Below, piece by piece: positions 9,680 through 18,706 of a DNA stretch of 64,000 bases. A program made the position numbers and the translations under genes. Source of the stretch: Anaerotruncus sp. MC2020 (GTDB lineage Bacteria; Bacillota; Clostridia; Oscillospirales; Ruminococcaceae); NCBI GenBank assembly GCA_000701945.1, contig JNKE01000016.1, positions 124,001 through 188,000 of the forward strand. The letters run 5' to 3'. Below the pieces are notes generated by a model. That model did no database searches. It had not been told where the DNA came from and saw nothing but the letters and a program-made list of their open reading frames with translations. Within the stretch, counting starts at the first letter, position 1. Each line of letters starts with the position of its first letter.

Positions 9680-10846
9680 TCAGTCCCATATCGGGAGGGT
9701 ATCCGCCGTCTCGACGAGGAGCCGTCTCATGGCGACGAGGTCGAACATATCGAGCCTGTTGTCGTCGACGATATCGTACCTGTGGAATCTGTCGGAATCC
9801 TTGCCTATTTTCACTTCCGCGTCCCCGAGCAGATATCTGCTGAGGCTGACGAGGTCGGACACTCTGCATCTCGGCTCAGCCTGCGGAGGCTCAGTCGTTA
9901 CGGCAGTTGTAGCAGTAGTCGCTGTTGAAACTGTCGCAGTAGTCGTCGAGGTCGTAGTCGAGGACGTCGCACCCGCTTCACCGCTGAGGTAACCGTCGAG
10001 CACCTCGACCCATTTCTCGCCCATTTTTCTGTAGCCGTCGTTGTTCGGGTGAACGCCGTCGAAAAGCTGAGTCTTCACATCGGTTATCGCTTCATCTATC
10101 CTTGCACACCGTAGTCTTGACGGCGCTGAGCTGATATTATCGTTTATCATCCTGTACTCAACATGAGCCACGACGTCAGCATTGTACATCTTCCATGTGC
10201 GCTCTATTTTTTCGAGAGCCTCCTCATCGCTGTACTGCGTCTGCCAGTCAGCGGAGTGGCGGTAGTTGCCGAACCAGTCGTACACCTCCGAACGATTGGG
10301 GTCGAGCGGCGGTATCGTCGTTACGAACACGGCTGTCGTCTCGGGAGTGTTTTCAAGGATATAGTCGATGAGCTCCGAGAGGTCATCTATACTTGCGCTT
10401 ATATCGTGGTTATCAATAATATTATTCGTACCGATTTGCAGAGTGACGATATCGGGCTGTTTCTCCTGCAAGCACTTTGTCTGCTGAAGCGTCTCGAGAA
10501 TGCCGCTGCGTCCGGGATAAGCCTTTATCGCATAGCCGCTGTAGCCCGTATTCTCGTTGTCGTACTCGAAGCTCTCGCCTGTTGCCGCGTCGGTATAAGT
10601 GGGAGTATAGCCGCCGTCCTTACTGCCGACCATGTCTATCTTGTAGCCCTTCTCAGTCAGCCCGTGGTAGATGAACTTACGGTAAGAGCCCGAATATTCG
10701 GGCACATAGCCGTCGGTTATGGAGTCGCCGATACACATTATTTTAATAGTGTCGTTATCGTCGGCGGAGGTTTCCGCAGGCATGACGAACGGAGTCAGGG
10801 TCGCAGCGATGACCGCAGCCACAGCCAAGGGTATAAACTTTCTCAT
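9680..10846 (-). CDS. Secreted SGNH-family esterase with dockerin
   Basis: 388 residues. A signal peptide (about 1-28) precedes an SGNH/GDSL hydrolase domain with GDSITDG (Ser42 nucleophile), the block III IGTNNI and the catalytic DGVHPNNDGY. A Thr/Ser/Ala linker follows, then a C-terminal region of about 50 residues with two helices (LVSLSRYLLGD, LVAMRRLLVE) that fits a type I dockerin, although its calcium loops (DRFHRYDIVDDNRL) are far from the DxNxDG consensus. Such enzymes deacetylate plant polysaccharides; here probably attached to a cellulosome scaffold. Start at 10846 with AAGGAG. It has its own promoter and a ~100-nt leader. Confidence 0.88.
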   Translation of the reverse strand: MRKFIPLAVAAVIAATLTPFVMPAETSADDNDTIKIMCIGDSITDGYVPEYSGSYRKFIYHGLTEKGYKIDMVGSKDGGYTPTYTDAATGESFEYDNENTGYSGYAIKAYPGRSGILETLQQTKCLQEKQPDIVTLQIGTNNIIDNHDISASIDDLSELIDYILENTPETTAVFVTTIPPLDPNRSEVYDWFGNYRHSADWQTQYSDEEALEKIERTWKMYNADVVAHVEYRMINDNISSAPSRLRCARIDEAITDVKTQLFDGVHPNNDGYRKMGEKWVEVLDGYLSGEAGATSSTTTSTTTATVSTATTATTAVTTEPPQAEPRCRVSDLVSLSRYLLGDAEVKIGKDSDRFHRYDIVDDNRLDMFDLVAMRRLLVETADTLPIWD

Positions 10847-10951
10847 ATATTGCGCTCCTTTCGGGAGTAAACGGAAAAGCGTCGAAAAAGACACAGTCCG
10901 AGCACAAAGAGGCTAAAATGTGTATATAAAAGTGTCATTTTCATCTCACTT

Positions 10952-10980
10952 ATAATATCACAATCCGACAGAAATGTCAA
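10952..10980 (-). promoter_or_regulatory. Promoter of the SGNH-dockerin gene
   Basis: TTGACA (10975-10980) and TATTAT (10952-10957), 17-bp spacer on the minus strand; leader of about 100 nt. Confidence 0.8.
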
Positions 10981-11009
10981 TTAAATGAAGCATTTTGGGC
11001 TTAAATTAA

Positions 11010-11040
11010 GCAAAAAAGAGTCTCCCAAAGGGAGACTCCG
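11010..11040 (-). terminator. Pilin terminator
   Basis: GAGTCTCCC-TTT-GGGAGACTC followed by TTTTTTG on the minus strand. Confidence 0.92.
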
Positions 11041-11056
11041 CAATTTTTGGTTATTA

Positions 11057-11653
11057 TCAGTCGTCCGTGCCCGTCATCGACTTATTAACCTGAGTATACA
11101 GACACAACTGCGGCGTTCCGAGACCGCTGCTGCCGTCGCCGACCCAAACCTCCACCAGCGAAGGAGTGTCCTTTCTGTAGCCGAGATACCAGCGATTATA
11201 CCTTTCGCCGCCGGAGCTTGTGTACTTTATCTTTATCTTTATCTTGCTGTCCGAAGCCTTATAGCCAAGTCGTGAATTCATCACATCGCAGAACTCCTGC
11301 TGATTTGCGTCGATAGGAGTCCATATCTTGGCTGAGCCGTCAGCCTGAGAAGTACCGTCAAGATAAGCGGCAAGGACAAGGTCGTAGTTAGCGCCGGAGA
11401 TAGCATCTGTTTTCTGGTATGTCGTTGCGCCCGACGGGAGATTATAAAACGAATCGTTTGCCTCCTCATTTTCAAGTATCAAGTCAATGGAATCGGTATG
11501 AATGACTCTCGCACTTGCTACATCGGATGCGCGCTTTGATTTTTTTACATATCCAAGCATGGTAGGAACAAGTATCGCCGCGAGCACACCTATGATAGCA
11601 ATTACAACGATAAGCTCGATGAGTGTGAAGCCTTTAACCTTATATTTTTTCAT
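11057..11653 (-). CDS. Type IV prepilin-like protein
   Basis: 198 residues. A short leader MKKYKVKG ends in the prepilin peptidase site G8/F9, followed by FTLIELIVVIAIIGVLAAIL with Glu at position +5 of the mature protein, the hallmark of type IV pilins and pseudopilins. The C-terminal ~150 residues form a globular head without a strong match. Chosen start at 11653; the upstream in-frame ATG at 11671 lacks a ribosome site. No prepilin peptidase, assembly ATPase or platform gene is in the window, so the gene is an orphan here. In ruminococci such pilins have been linked to fibre adhesion, which is only a possibility for this one. Confidence 0.9.
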   Translation of the reverse strand: MKKYKVKGFTLIELIVVIAIIGVLAAILVPTMLGYVKKSKRASDVASARVIHTDSIDLILENEEANDSFYNLPSGATTYQKTDAISGANYDLVLAAYLDGTSQADGSAKIWTPIDANQQEFCDVMNSRLGYKASDSKIKIKIKYTSSGGERYNRWYLGYRKDTPSLVEVWVGDGSSGLGTPQLCLYTQVNKSMTGTDD

Positions 11654-11697
11654 AATTGCACCCCCAATCATAGTATCGGATATAACCCTACACCTAT

Positions 11698-11726
11698 ATT
11701 ATAATACAATATGTATTGCTTGTCAA
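11698..11726 (-). promoter_or_regulatory. Pilin promoter
   Basis: TTGACA (11721-11726) and TATAAT (11698-11703), 17-bp spacer, minus strand. Confidence 0.85.
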
Positions 11727-12012
11727 TAGGAAATGAACATATTATTGATAAATCGTTAAGTTCGTTATTATGATAACATTGCGTTGTTTGCACTGCTTTT
11801 TTATTGTCACAGATGTACAACGGTCATTTTTCCAAGCGGTTTTAACCGCCATAAATATTACAAAAAGTAATATTGTCGCTGCTTCGTAAGCATAAAGCGA
11901 AAGATCGTCGGTACAGCTCTTGCTATTTCGGCATTTTTATGCCATAGCGCGGCGTCCGCGCCGCCAATTTCGCGGCAAAGGTGAACGGAGCGGAAATTTA
12001 TATCCGCGCGGC

Positions 12013-12041
12013 TTGCTATTTCAATTATTTTATGCTATAAT
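12013..12041 (+). promoter_or_regulatory. Promoter of the zinc-ribbon membrane protein gene
   Basis: TTGCTA (12013-12018) and TATAAT (12036-12041), 17-bp spacer. About 95 bp upstream a weaker look-alike (TTGCTATTTC, 17 bp, then CATAGC) appears to be a decayed duplicate. The rest of the gene-free stretch 11727-12012 holds a GCGGTT/AACCGC palindrome and an AATATTAC/GTAATATT hairpin of unknown meaning. Confidence 0.8.
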
Positions 12042-12084
12042 GAATGCGCAGCATTCATTACGATGATATAGGAGGAACTGCCGA

Positions 12085-13005
12085 ATGAAAGACGAGCTTA
12101 TCGCTTCCCTTTTGGGATCAGCAATGGGTACAGCAAACAACGTTGTCAATAAGGTCGCCGAGGACCACCGCCGCACTCTCGAGAAGGAGGAGGCTATCGC
12201 CCGCGAGCAGGAGCAGACCAAGCGCGCCATTGCTCAGGAGGAGGAGCGCACCCGCCGCGAATTCGTGGAGAAGGGGCTCGACAAGAGACACCGCGAAGAG
12301 ATAAAGGCGCTTCAGGCAAAGCGCGACGCAACGCCGATAAATACCGTGTGCGAGAGCTGCACGGGCACCATGGAGATAGACCGTCATAAGGGCATGATGA
12401 CCTGTCCGTACTGCGGACACACCGAGGTCCTCCCCCCTGTTCACTGCTACGACCCCATTCTCGACGACAACGATCTCCTTGACCTGAAGCCCAAGATTCA
12501 GCCTGCGAGCGAGCCTGCCGCGCCGAAGTACACTCCCGCGAGCGACCTGAAGGAGAGCACCACACAAGGCGGGGTCACGGTAGAAAAGCTCAATGTCAGA
12601 CCGAACAAGTCGTTCAGTTCTGAGGCGATGACGTCTAATTTATCGGGCGTGACAAGAATGGCAACTGCGGCAGACAAAGCGGCTGTAGATGAAGAGCCTC
12701 TTCTGAACAAGGTCGTGAACTCGGCGAAGCTCATCGACACCAAGCCCGTAGAGAGCTTTGTGAAGCATGAGACACGCGGACTTGTCCTCTCGATAATATC
12801 CATAGTCTGCGGCGTAATAGGAATCCTGACCTGCGGAATGCTCGTTATACCCGAGCTGGCAGGCGTGATACTGTCGCTGATACCGATACTGGGCAGTAAG
12901 TCGAAATACGGCAAGCTGAGCAAGACGCTTTCAGCGATAGGCTTGGTAGCGAGCCTGTCTGCGGGCGTACTCATTCTGATATCGCTGTTCATACTCAAAA
13001 AATGA
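12085..13005 (+). CDS. Coiled-coil, zinc-ribbon, membrane protein of unknown function
   Basis: 306 residues. Residues ~22-85 are a charged Glu/Arg coiled coil; ~88-112 form a zinc ribbon with CESC and CPYCGH; a Pro/Ser-rich linker follows; the C-terminal ~80 residues hold about three hydrophobic segments (LVLSIISIVCGVIGILTCGM, a second ending LSLIPILGS, and a last one ending ILISLFILKK). The layout resembles bacterial 'zinc ribbon plus DUF4190-like' membrane proteins, but I recognise no specific family. SD AGGAGG and its own promoter; monocistronic, ended by a bidirectional terminator. Confidence 0.8.
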   Translation: MKDELIASLLGSAMGTANNVVNKVAEDHRRTLEKEEAIAREQEQTKRAIAQEEERTRREFVEKGLDKRHREEIKALQAKRDATPINTVCESCTGTMEIDRHKGMMTCPYCGHTEVLPPVHCYDPILDDNDLLDLKPKIQPASEPAAPKYTPASDLKESTTQGGVTVEKLNVRPNKSFSSEAMTSNLSGVTRMATAADKAAVDEEPLLNKVVNSAKLIDTKPVESFVKHETRGLVLSIISIVCGVIGILTCGMLVIPELAGVILSLIPILGSKSKYGKLSKTLSAIGLVASLSAGVLILISLFILKK

Positions 13006-13008
13006 CGA

Positions 13009-13040
13009 AAAGCTCCGAACACTTGGTTCGGAGCTTTTTT
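13009..13040. terminator. Bidirectional terminator
   Basis: Stem AAGCTCCGAAC/GTTCGGAGCTT with T runs on both strands; it ends the gene at 12085-13005 and the thiamin operon that converges on it. Confidence 0.9.
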
Positions 13041-13066
13041 GCTGTAGTCATACGCCGCGCAGTCAG

Positions 13067-14380
13067 TTATTTTTCGGAGCAGAACTCCACCTTTTCGCCG
13101 TTAAGAATCATATTTGTTGTGCGGACAGCGCACATCTTGCCGCACATTGAGCAGGTGTGACGCTCGGAAACGGGCGTGCTCTCGTAGTAAGCGCGAGCCT
13201 TCTCGGGGTCGATGCATATCTTGAACATCTCCTCCCAGTCGAGCTCGTGACGAGCCTTAGCCATTCTGTTGTCGATGTCTCTTGCATTGGGGATACCCTT
13301 TGCGATATCAGCCGCATGAGCCGCTATCTTGCTCGCCATGATACCCTCCTTTACGTCGTTCGCGTCGGGCAAACGGAGGTGCTCGGCGGGAGTTACATAG
13401 CAGAGGAAGTCAGCACCGTTAGCCGCCGCGATAGCTCCGCCGATAGCCGATGTGATGTGGTCGTAGCCGGGAGCGATGTCCGTAACGAGAGGCCCGAGCA
13501 CGTAGAACGGCGCATTGTGGCAGATACGCTTCTGGAGCTTCATATTCGCCGCTATCTCGTTCATTGCCATGTGACCGGGACCCTCGACCATGACCTGCAC
13601 GTCCTTAGCCCATGCTCTCTCGGTCAGCGCACCGAGCTCGATGAGCTCCGCTATCTGACCCGCGTCGGTGGCGTCGTCGATACAGCCGGGACGGAGCGCG
13701 TCTCCGAGGCTGATAGTTACGTCGAACTCGCGGAGAATGTCGAGAACATCGTCGTAATACTCGAAGAAGGGGTTCTCGTTGCCCGTCATCATCATCCACG
13801 CGAACAGGAGCGAGCCTCCGCGGGAAACGATGTTCATTTTGCGCTTGTCACGCATGAAAGCCTCGACTGCACGGCGGTTGATACCCGCGTGGATAGTCAT
13901 GAAGTCTACGCCCTCCTCCGCGTGTGCGCGCACAACCTTGAGGAAGTCCTGCGCGGTTATCTCGAGGAGGTCCTTCTCGAGGTAGCCGATAGCGTCGTAC
14001 ATCGGGACTGTGCCTATCATAGCGGGCGACTTCTCGACGAGAGCCTTGCGGAAGGTGTTGGTCTTGCCATAGTTGCTGAGGTCCATGATAGCCTCCGCGC
14101 CGAACTTGATAGCCATGTCGACCTTGTCCATCTCCATGTCGTAGTCATTCTTATCGCCTGAAATACCGAGGTTTACGTTTATCTTCGTCCTCATGCCCGC
14201 GCCGATGCCCTCGGGGGAAATGGACTTGTGGTTGATGTTGCAGGGGATAGCCACCTCGCCTGTCGCCACGAGAGCGCGGAGCTTCTCAGCGTCCATGTTC
14301 TCCTTCTCGGCAACAATCTTCATTTCGGGCGTGATAATGCCCTTCTTTGCGGCTTCCATCTGTGTGCTGTATTCTCTCAT
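13067..14380 (-). CDS. thiC: Phosphomethylpyrimidine synthase ThiC
   Basis: 437 residues, the shorter clostridial/archaeal form without the N-terminal extension of the E. coli enzyme. This radical-SAM enzyme rearranges aminoimidazole ribotide to HMP-phosphate, the pyrimidine half of thiamin. The C-terminal cluster motif CSMCGKMC binds the [4Fe-4S] cluster, and the barrel motifs [20 protein letters not shown] and [10 protein letters not shown] are all present. Start at 14380 after AAAGGAA. It is the last gene of the thi operon, separated from thiD by 123 bp that contain two small palindromic repeats, so it may depend on read-through. Confidence 0.97.
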   Translation of the reverse strand: MREYSTQMEAAKKGIITPEMKIVAEKENMDAEKLRALVATGEVAIPCNINHKSISPEGIGAGMRTKINVNLGISGDKNDYDMEMDKVDMAIKFGAEAIMDLSNYGKTNTFRKALVEKSPAMIGTVPMYDAIGYLEKDLLEITAQDFLKVVRAHAEEGVDFMTIHAGINRRAVEAFMRDKRKMNIVSRGGSLLFAWMMMTGNENPFFEYYDDVLDILREFDVTISLGDALRPGCIDDATDAGQIAELIELGALTERAWAKDVQVMVEGPGHMAMNEIAANMKLQKRICHNAPFYVLGPLVTDIAPGYDHITSAIGGAIAAANGADFLCYVTPAEHLRLPDANDVKEGIMASKIAAHAADIAKGIPNARDIDNRMAKARHELDWEEMFKICIDPEKARAYYESTPVSERHTCSMCGKMCAVRTTNMILNGEKVEFCSEK

Positions 14381-14416
14381 TGGTTTGATTCCTTTCGTGT
14401 TTGGATTTGTTTATTT

Positions 14417-14503
14417 TATCGGAACGCCGAGGGCGGCGTTCCCTACATTTGTATGGGTTTATTTATCGGTATTTCGGCAGGCGGATAGTATCCGCCCCTA
14501 CAT
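14417..14503. repeat. Two small palindromic GTAGGG repeats between thiD and thiC
   Basis: GGAACGCCG/CGGCGTTCC ending in CTAC (14417-14446) and GGCGGATAGTATCCGCC ending in CCTAC (14476-14503), members of the family also seen at 1325-1397. They lie inside the operon. Confidence 0.75.
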
Positions 14504-15292
14504 TTATCTGCGGAGCAGATAGCCGTGGTCGAGCGGTCCGCTCCCCTTGCCGAGGTCGAGCATTGCCGCGAGAGCTCCCGAGATGTACTCCTTCGCAGCC
14601 TCGACCGCCTCCGCGAGCTCCATGCCCTTCGCGAGCCCTGCCGCTATCGCGCTCGACAGCGTACAGCCCGTGCCGTGGGTGTTAGGGTTGTCGATGCGGC
14701 GCCCCTCGAACCACTGTGACGTCCCGTCGGGACAGCAGAGGAAGTCGCTCGCGTCGTTTATCATATGTCCGCCCTTGCAGAGCGTCGCGCAGCCGTACCT
14801 GTCGACTATCGCCATAGCCGCCGCCTCCATGTCGTCCGCGGAGGCTATTTTCAGTTCCGATATCAGCTCCGCCTCGGGGATGTTCGGCGTTATCACCGCC
14901 GCGAGCGGGAACAGCAGCCGCTTGACTGCCTCGTATGCCTCAGTCGAACTCAGCGCCGAGCCGCTCGTTGCGACGGCTACGGGGTCAACGACGACATTTT
15001 CCGCCTTCCAGTAGGTGAGCCTGTCCGCGATGACCTCCGCGAGCTCCGCCGAGGAGACCATGCCTATCTTGACTGCGTCGGGGCGGATATCGCTGAACAC
15101 CGCGTCTATCTGCGCAGCGAGGAATTCGGGCGGCGTATCGAGGACTCCCGTCACGCCCGTGGTATTCTGCGCGGTCAGAGCCGTTATCGCGCTCATAGCG
15201 AACACGCCGTTCATGGTCATGGTCTTGATGTCAGCCTGAATGCCCGCTCCGCCCGAGGAATCGCTCCCCGCGATAGTAAGTGCCGTTCTCAT
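14504..15292 (-). CDS. thiD: Hydroxymethylpyrimidine (phosphate) kinase ThiD
   Basis: 262 residues of the ribokinase-like fold. The N-terminal motif ALTIAGSDSSGGAGIQADIK binds HMP; VVDPVAVATSG and the anion-hole HGTGCTLSSAIAA near the C-terminus are intact. It phosphorylates HMP and HMP-phosphate to HMP-diphosphate for ThiE. The ATG has GGAGG before it and overlaps the thiE stop by 4 bp, indicating translational coupling. Confidence 0.96.
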   Translation of the reverse strand: MRTALTIAGSDSSGGAGIQADIKTMTMNGVFAMSAITALTAQNTTGVTGVLDTPPEFLAAQIDAVFSDIRPDAVKIGMVSSAELAEVIADRLTYWKAENVVVDPVAVATSGSALSSTEAYEAVKRLLFPLAAVITPNIPEAELISELKIASADDMEAAAMAIVDRYGCATLCKGGHMINDASDFLCCPDGTSQWFEGRRIDNPNTHGTGCTLSSAIAAGLAKGMELAEAVEAAKEYISGALAAMLDLGKGSGPLDHGYLLRR

Positions 15293-15927
15293 CGCGTGAC
15301 CTCCTCTGCTTTTTGGCGGAGAAGCTCCGCTGCCGCCTTGACGTCGTCCGCGGCGAAAATCGCCGATACTACGGCAATGCCGCGCTGTCCGCAGCCTGCT
15401 ATCTCGCTCACATTTTTCGCCGTGATACCGCCTATCGCCGTGACGGGCAGCTTCACGCTTGCCGTTATCTCGCGGAGAATATCGGGAGTGATACGAATGG
15501 CATTTTTCTTGGTCGGCGACGAGAACACCGCTCCCACGCCGAGGTAGTCCGCGCCCATTTTCTGAGCCGCACGCGCCTGCTCGACCGTCTTTGCGGTCGA
15601 GCCGATGATGAAGTCCTCGCCCGCAATGCGGCGTATCTCCGCGACGGGCGCGTCCTCAATGCCGACGTGAACGCCGTCCGCTCCTGCGAGCATAGCCGCG
15701 CGGTAGTCGTCATTGACGATGAGCGGCGCGCCGTACCTGTGGCATATCGGCACGAGCCGCCTTGCCTCGTCTGCGAGCTCGTCCGTGTCGAGCTCCTTGT
15801 CGCGGAGCTGTACGCAGGTCACGCCGCCCTGCAAGGCGAGCTCGACCTGCTCTGCGAGGTCTCTCCCGCGCAGACAAGCGTTGTCGGTTATGGCGTAAAG
15901 GGTGAGCATTTCGGGTGAAAGTCTCAT
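15289..15927 (-). CDS. thiE: Thiamine-phosphate synthase ThiE
   Basis: 212 residues, TIM barrel. It joins HMP-diphosphate and the thiazole phosphate. Visible motifs: YAITD, VQLRDKELD (diphosphate binding), VNDDYRAAM, GADGVHVG, GADYLGVGAVFSS with the PTK stretch, and AIGGI. Overlaps thiD downstream by 4 bp and tenI upstream by 4 bp. SD AGGAGAG. Confidence 0.96.
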   Translation of the reverse strand: MRLSPEMLTLYAITDNACLRGRDLAEQVELALQGGVTCVQLRDKELDTDELADEARRLVPICHRYGAPLIVNDDYRAAMLAGADGVHVGIEDAPVAEIRRIAGEDFIIGSTAKTVEQARAAQKMGADYLGVGAVFSSPTKKNAIRITPDILREITASVKLPVTAIGGITAKNVSEIAGCGQRGIAVVSAIFAADDVKAAAELLRQKAEEVTR

Positions 15928-16529
15928 TCGGTGTCACTCTCCTCTCTGAAGCTGTCAAGGTAGTTTTTCGGGTCGGGACAGGTCATCAGCCCGCTCATCA
16001 CGCACGCGCCCGCCGCTCCCGCGGCAAGGACTGAGCCGTAATTTTCGGCGCTGATTCCGCCTATCGCGTACACGGGGATATCCACGGCGGAGCAGACCTC
16101 CCGCAGGAAGCCGAGTCCGCGCGGAGGCAGTCCCCGCTTGCAGTCGGTGGCGAAAACGTGTCCCGCAGTGATGTAAGCCGCGCCCTGTCTCTGCGCTTCG
16201 AGCGCATCGGAGACGCTGTGGCATGAGGCGCCTATAATGCGGAATTTCCGCTTTGTCTCGTCGGACAGTCCGCGGAGTACGTACAGTGGCAGATGTATCG
16301 CCTCCGCACCGAGCTCCGCCGCTATGTCCGCAAAGCTGTGCAGTATGCACGGGACGCCGTGCTCCGCGCAGATGCGCATTGCCTCCTCCGCGAGGGAGCG
16401 GTACTCCTGCGGGGACAAGTCCTTCTCCCGGAGTAACACCGCGCGGGGCTTTGCGGCGGCTATTTTTCGGAGCTGAGCGGGAAAGTCCGCGCACAGTCCG
16501 CGGTTCGTCACGCAGATGATGTTACACAT
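15924..16529 (-). CDS. tenI: ThiE-like TenI family protein
   Basis: 201 residues, a second ThiE-type barrel (CVTNRGLC, LLREKDLS, AEAIHLPLY, GASCHSV, YITAGHVFATDCKRGLPPRG, AIGGI). The CHS and THVF-like elements and the missing VNDD motif point to TenI rather than ThiE. In Bacillus TenI aromatises the thiazole carboxylate product of ThiG; the place between thiH and thiE fits that role. Start overlaps the thiH end by 8 bp and has no clear ribosome site, so translation is probably coupled. Confidence 0.85.
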   Translation of the reverse strand: MCNIICVTNRGLCADFPAQLRKIAAAKPRAVLLREKDLSPQEYRSLAEEAMRICAEHGVPCILHSFADIAAELGAEAIHLPLYVLRGLSDETKRKFRIIGASCHSVSDALEAQRQGAAYITAGHVFATDCKRGLPPRGLGFLREVCSAVDIPVYAIGGISAENYGSVLAAGAAGACVMSGLMTCPDPKNYLDSFREESDTE

Positions 16530-17772
16530 ATAAATAGTCGTTCAGCACAGGCTGAAGTCCCTCGCCCGACATATCGTCGTACATCTTCTTGAGGCTTCTG
16601 CCGTCGTTTATCTCGAACTGCTCGTCGCCCGCCTCGTCGGCTTCCTTGCCCGTGTACTTGCTCTCGTGGTCGCCGATTCCCGTGGACACGCCCGCCGATA
16701 TCTTAGTCGCGGCAATCTTGACGATTCCGTTGCGGAAGCTCTCGCTCTCACGCGAGGACACCGTGATACCGCAGAACGGCAGGAATATCCTGTATGCGCA
16801 GAGCACCTGACAGAGCTGTTTCTCGTGGACGTCGAGCGGATTTATCTTCTCGTTGTTGACTATCGGGCGCAGACGCGGACATGACAGCGATATCTCCGCG
16901 TGCGGGTACTTGCGCTGGAGGTGGTATACGTGCAGAGCGCTCGCGAGGGCGTCCTTGCGGAAGTCCGAAAGTCCGAGCAGAGCCGAGCACGCAATGCCGC
17001 GCATTCCCGCCATGAGAGCGCGCTCCTGCGCCTCGAAGCGGTAGGGGAACACGCGCTTATGTCCGAGCAGGTGGAGCTGTTCGTAGCGGTCACTGTCATA
17101 GGTCTCCTGAAAGACGGTGACGTAATCGACGCCGCACTCGTGGAGATAGCGGTATTCGTCGGTATTGACGGGGTAGATCTCGATGCCAACGAGGCGGAAG
17201 TATTTCCGCGCGAGCTTGCAAGCCTCGCCGATGTACTCGACAGAGCTCTGCGTGCGGCTCTCGCCCGTGAGAATGAGAATCTCCTCCATGCCGCTCTCGG
17301 AGATGACCTTCATCTCGTGCTCTATCTGCTCCATGGAGAGCTTCATGCGGCGGATATCGTTGTAGCAGTTGAAGCCGCAGTATACGCAGTAATTCTCGCA
17401 GTAGTTGGCGATATACAGCGGCGTGAAGAGGTAGACCGTGTTGCCGAAGTGCTTCTGCGTCTCGAGCCTTGCACGCTCCGCCATCTGCTCGAGGAAGGGC
17501 TCGGCGGCAGGAGAGAGCAGTGCTTTGAAGTCCTCGACGGAGCACGTATCGTGCCTCAGCGCGCGGAGAACGTCCGCGGGGGTGTACTTGCTGTAGTCAT
17601 AGCTCTTCATCTCGGAGATGACGCGCTCGCGTATGTCGGAGCTTATCTGCTCCATGCCCTCCATATACTGCATATGGTCGGTACGGGAGGACGGGTCGTT
17701 CTCGAGGCGGTGCTTCTTTTCAAGTGCGGCTTCGGAGAGCTTGTCCGAATCCACAAAGTAGTTGTTGTCCAT
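16522..17772 (-). CDS. thiH: 2-iminoacetate synthase ThiH
   Basis: 416 residues, radical-SAM enzyme that cleaves tyrosine to dehydroglycine for the thiazole ring; the anaerobic alternative to ThiO. The cluster motif CENYCVYCGF is a CxxxCxxC, followed by ILILTGESR and IEIYPVNTDEY. A C-terminal BATS-like region (SCPRLRPI, GVSTGIGDHESK) is complete. SD GGAAG. Separated from thiG by 151 bp that contain repeats. Confidence 0.97.
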   Translation of the reverse strand: MDNNYFVDSDKLSEAALEKKHRLENDPSSRTDHMQYMEGMEQISSDIRERVISEMKSYDYSKYTPADVLRALRHDTCSVEDFKALLSPAAEPFLEQMAERARLETQKHFGNTVYLFTPLYIANYCENYCVYCGFNCYNDIRRMKLSMEQIEHEMKVISESGMEEILILTGESRTQSSVEYIGEACKLARKYFRLVGIEIYPVNTDEYRYLHECGVDYVTVFQETYDSDRYEQLHLLGHKRVFPYRFEAQERALMAGMRGIACSALLGLSDFRKDALASALHVYHLQRKYPHAEISLSCPRLRPIVNNEKINPLDVHEKQLCQVLCAYRIFLPFCGITVSSRESESFRNGIVKIAATKISAGVSTGIGDHESKYTGKEADEAGDEQFEINDGRSLKKMYDDMSGEGLQPVLNDYLYV

Positions 17773-17800
17773 TTATATTACTTCCAATTCGTTGTTATCT

Positions 17801-17922
17801 GTAGGGGCGAGTTCCGCTCGCCCGTGATGATGTTTTTATTGCGGGCGCACGGATAAGCAGCACACCAAATCTTTGATTTGGATTGTGATGCTATATGCAG
17901 CTTTGCTGTAATGCGCCCCTAC
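17801..17922. repeat. Small palindrome and hairpin-framed module, copy 2
   Basis: 17801-17829 is a GTAGGGGCGAGTTCCGCTCG-type palindrome. 17841-17922 is the same module as at 1178-1263 and 48706-48786, here framed by arms GGGCGCA and TGCGCCC and ending in CTAC. The block separates thiG from thiH inside the operon. Confidence 0.8.
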
Positions 17923-17923
17923 A

Positions 17924-18694
17924 TCAGTCTCTGAGGAAACCCGTGAGGGTATCCGACGGCGAAGCACCGCGTGTGAGGACGCGTCCAAGACCCGCGAGGT
18001 AAGCCTTTCTGCCCGCCTCTATAGCCTGTCTGAACGCCTCAGCCATAACGGGGAGGTCTCCCGCTGTAGCAAGCGCCGTGTTCGACATAACTGCCGCCGC
18101 GCCCATTTCCATTGCCTCGCAAGCCTGCGACGGACGTCCTATTCCCGCGTCCACGATTATCGGCAGGTCTATCTCGTCAATGAGTATCTGTATGAAATCG
18201 CGCGTTGCGAGTCCCTTGTTAGAGCCGATAGGCGATGCGAGCGGCATTACCGACGCCGCGCCCGCATTGACGAGGTCACGCGCGGTGTTGAGGTCGGGGT
18301 ACATATAGGGCATTACCACGAAGCCCTCCTTCGCAAGTATCTCCGTAGCCTTTACCGTCTCCTGATTGTCGGGGAGGAGGTACTTTGTATCGCGCATTAT
18401 CTCTATCTTCACGAAGTCTCCGCATCCGAGCTCTCGCGCGAGACGTGCTATGCGGACAGCCTCCTCGGCATTTCTTGCGCCCGAGGTGTTCGGAAGCAGT
18501 GTCACGCCCTTGGGGATGTAGTCGAGGATGTTCTCGCTCTCGGCGGTATTCGCACGGCGCACCGCGAGCGTGATTATCTCCGCTCCTGCGTATTTTACGG
18601 CGGCTTCGATGAGGCTGAGCGAATACTTGCCCGAGCCGAGGATAAAGCGGGAGCGGAACTCCCTGCCGCCGATTATCAGCTTGTCATCATTCAT
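17924..18694 (-). CDS. thiG: Thiazole synthase ThiG
   Basis: 256 residues, TIM barrel condensing deoxyxylulose-5-phosphate, ThiS thiocarboxylate and dehydroglycine. Motifs: [32 protein letters not shown] with the Schiff-base lysine region, [24 protein letters not shown] and [12 protein letters not shown]. Length as in the family. SD AAGGAG; 12 bp from thiF. Confidence 0.97.
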   Translation of the reverse strand: MNDDKLIIGGREFRSRFILGSGKYSLSLIEAAVKYAGAEIITLAVRRANTAESENILDYIPKGVTLLPNTSGARNAEEAVRIARLARELGCGDFVKIEIMRDTKYLLPDNQETVKATEILAKEGFVVMPYMYPDLNTARDLVNAGAASVMPLASPIGSNKGLATRDFIQILIDEIDLPIIVDAGIGRPSQACEAMEMGAAAVMSNTALATAGDLPVMAEAFRQAIEAGRKAYLAGLGRVLTRGASPSDTLTGFLRD

Positions 18695-18706
18695 TGTAAA
18701 AACTCC

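Noticed and set aside
11925-11955. Second promoter TTGCTATTTC with a 17-bp spacer upstream of 12085
   Set aside because: The -10 position reads CATAGC, too far from TATAAT; probably a decayed duplicate of the real promoter at 12013-12041.
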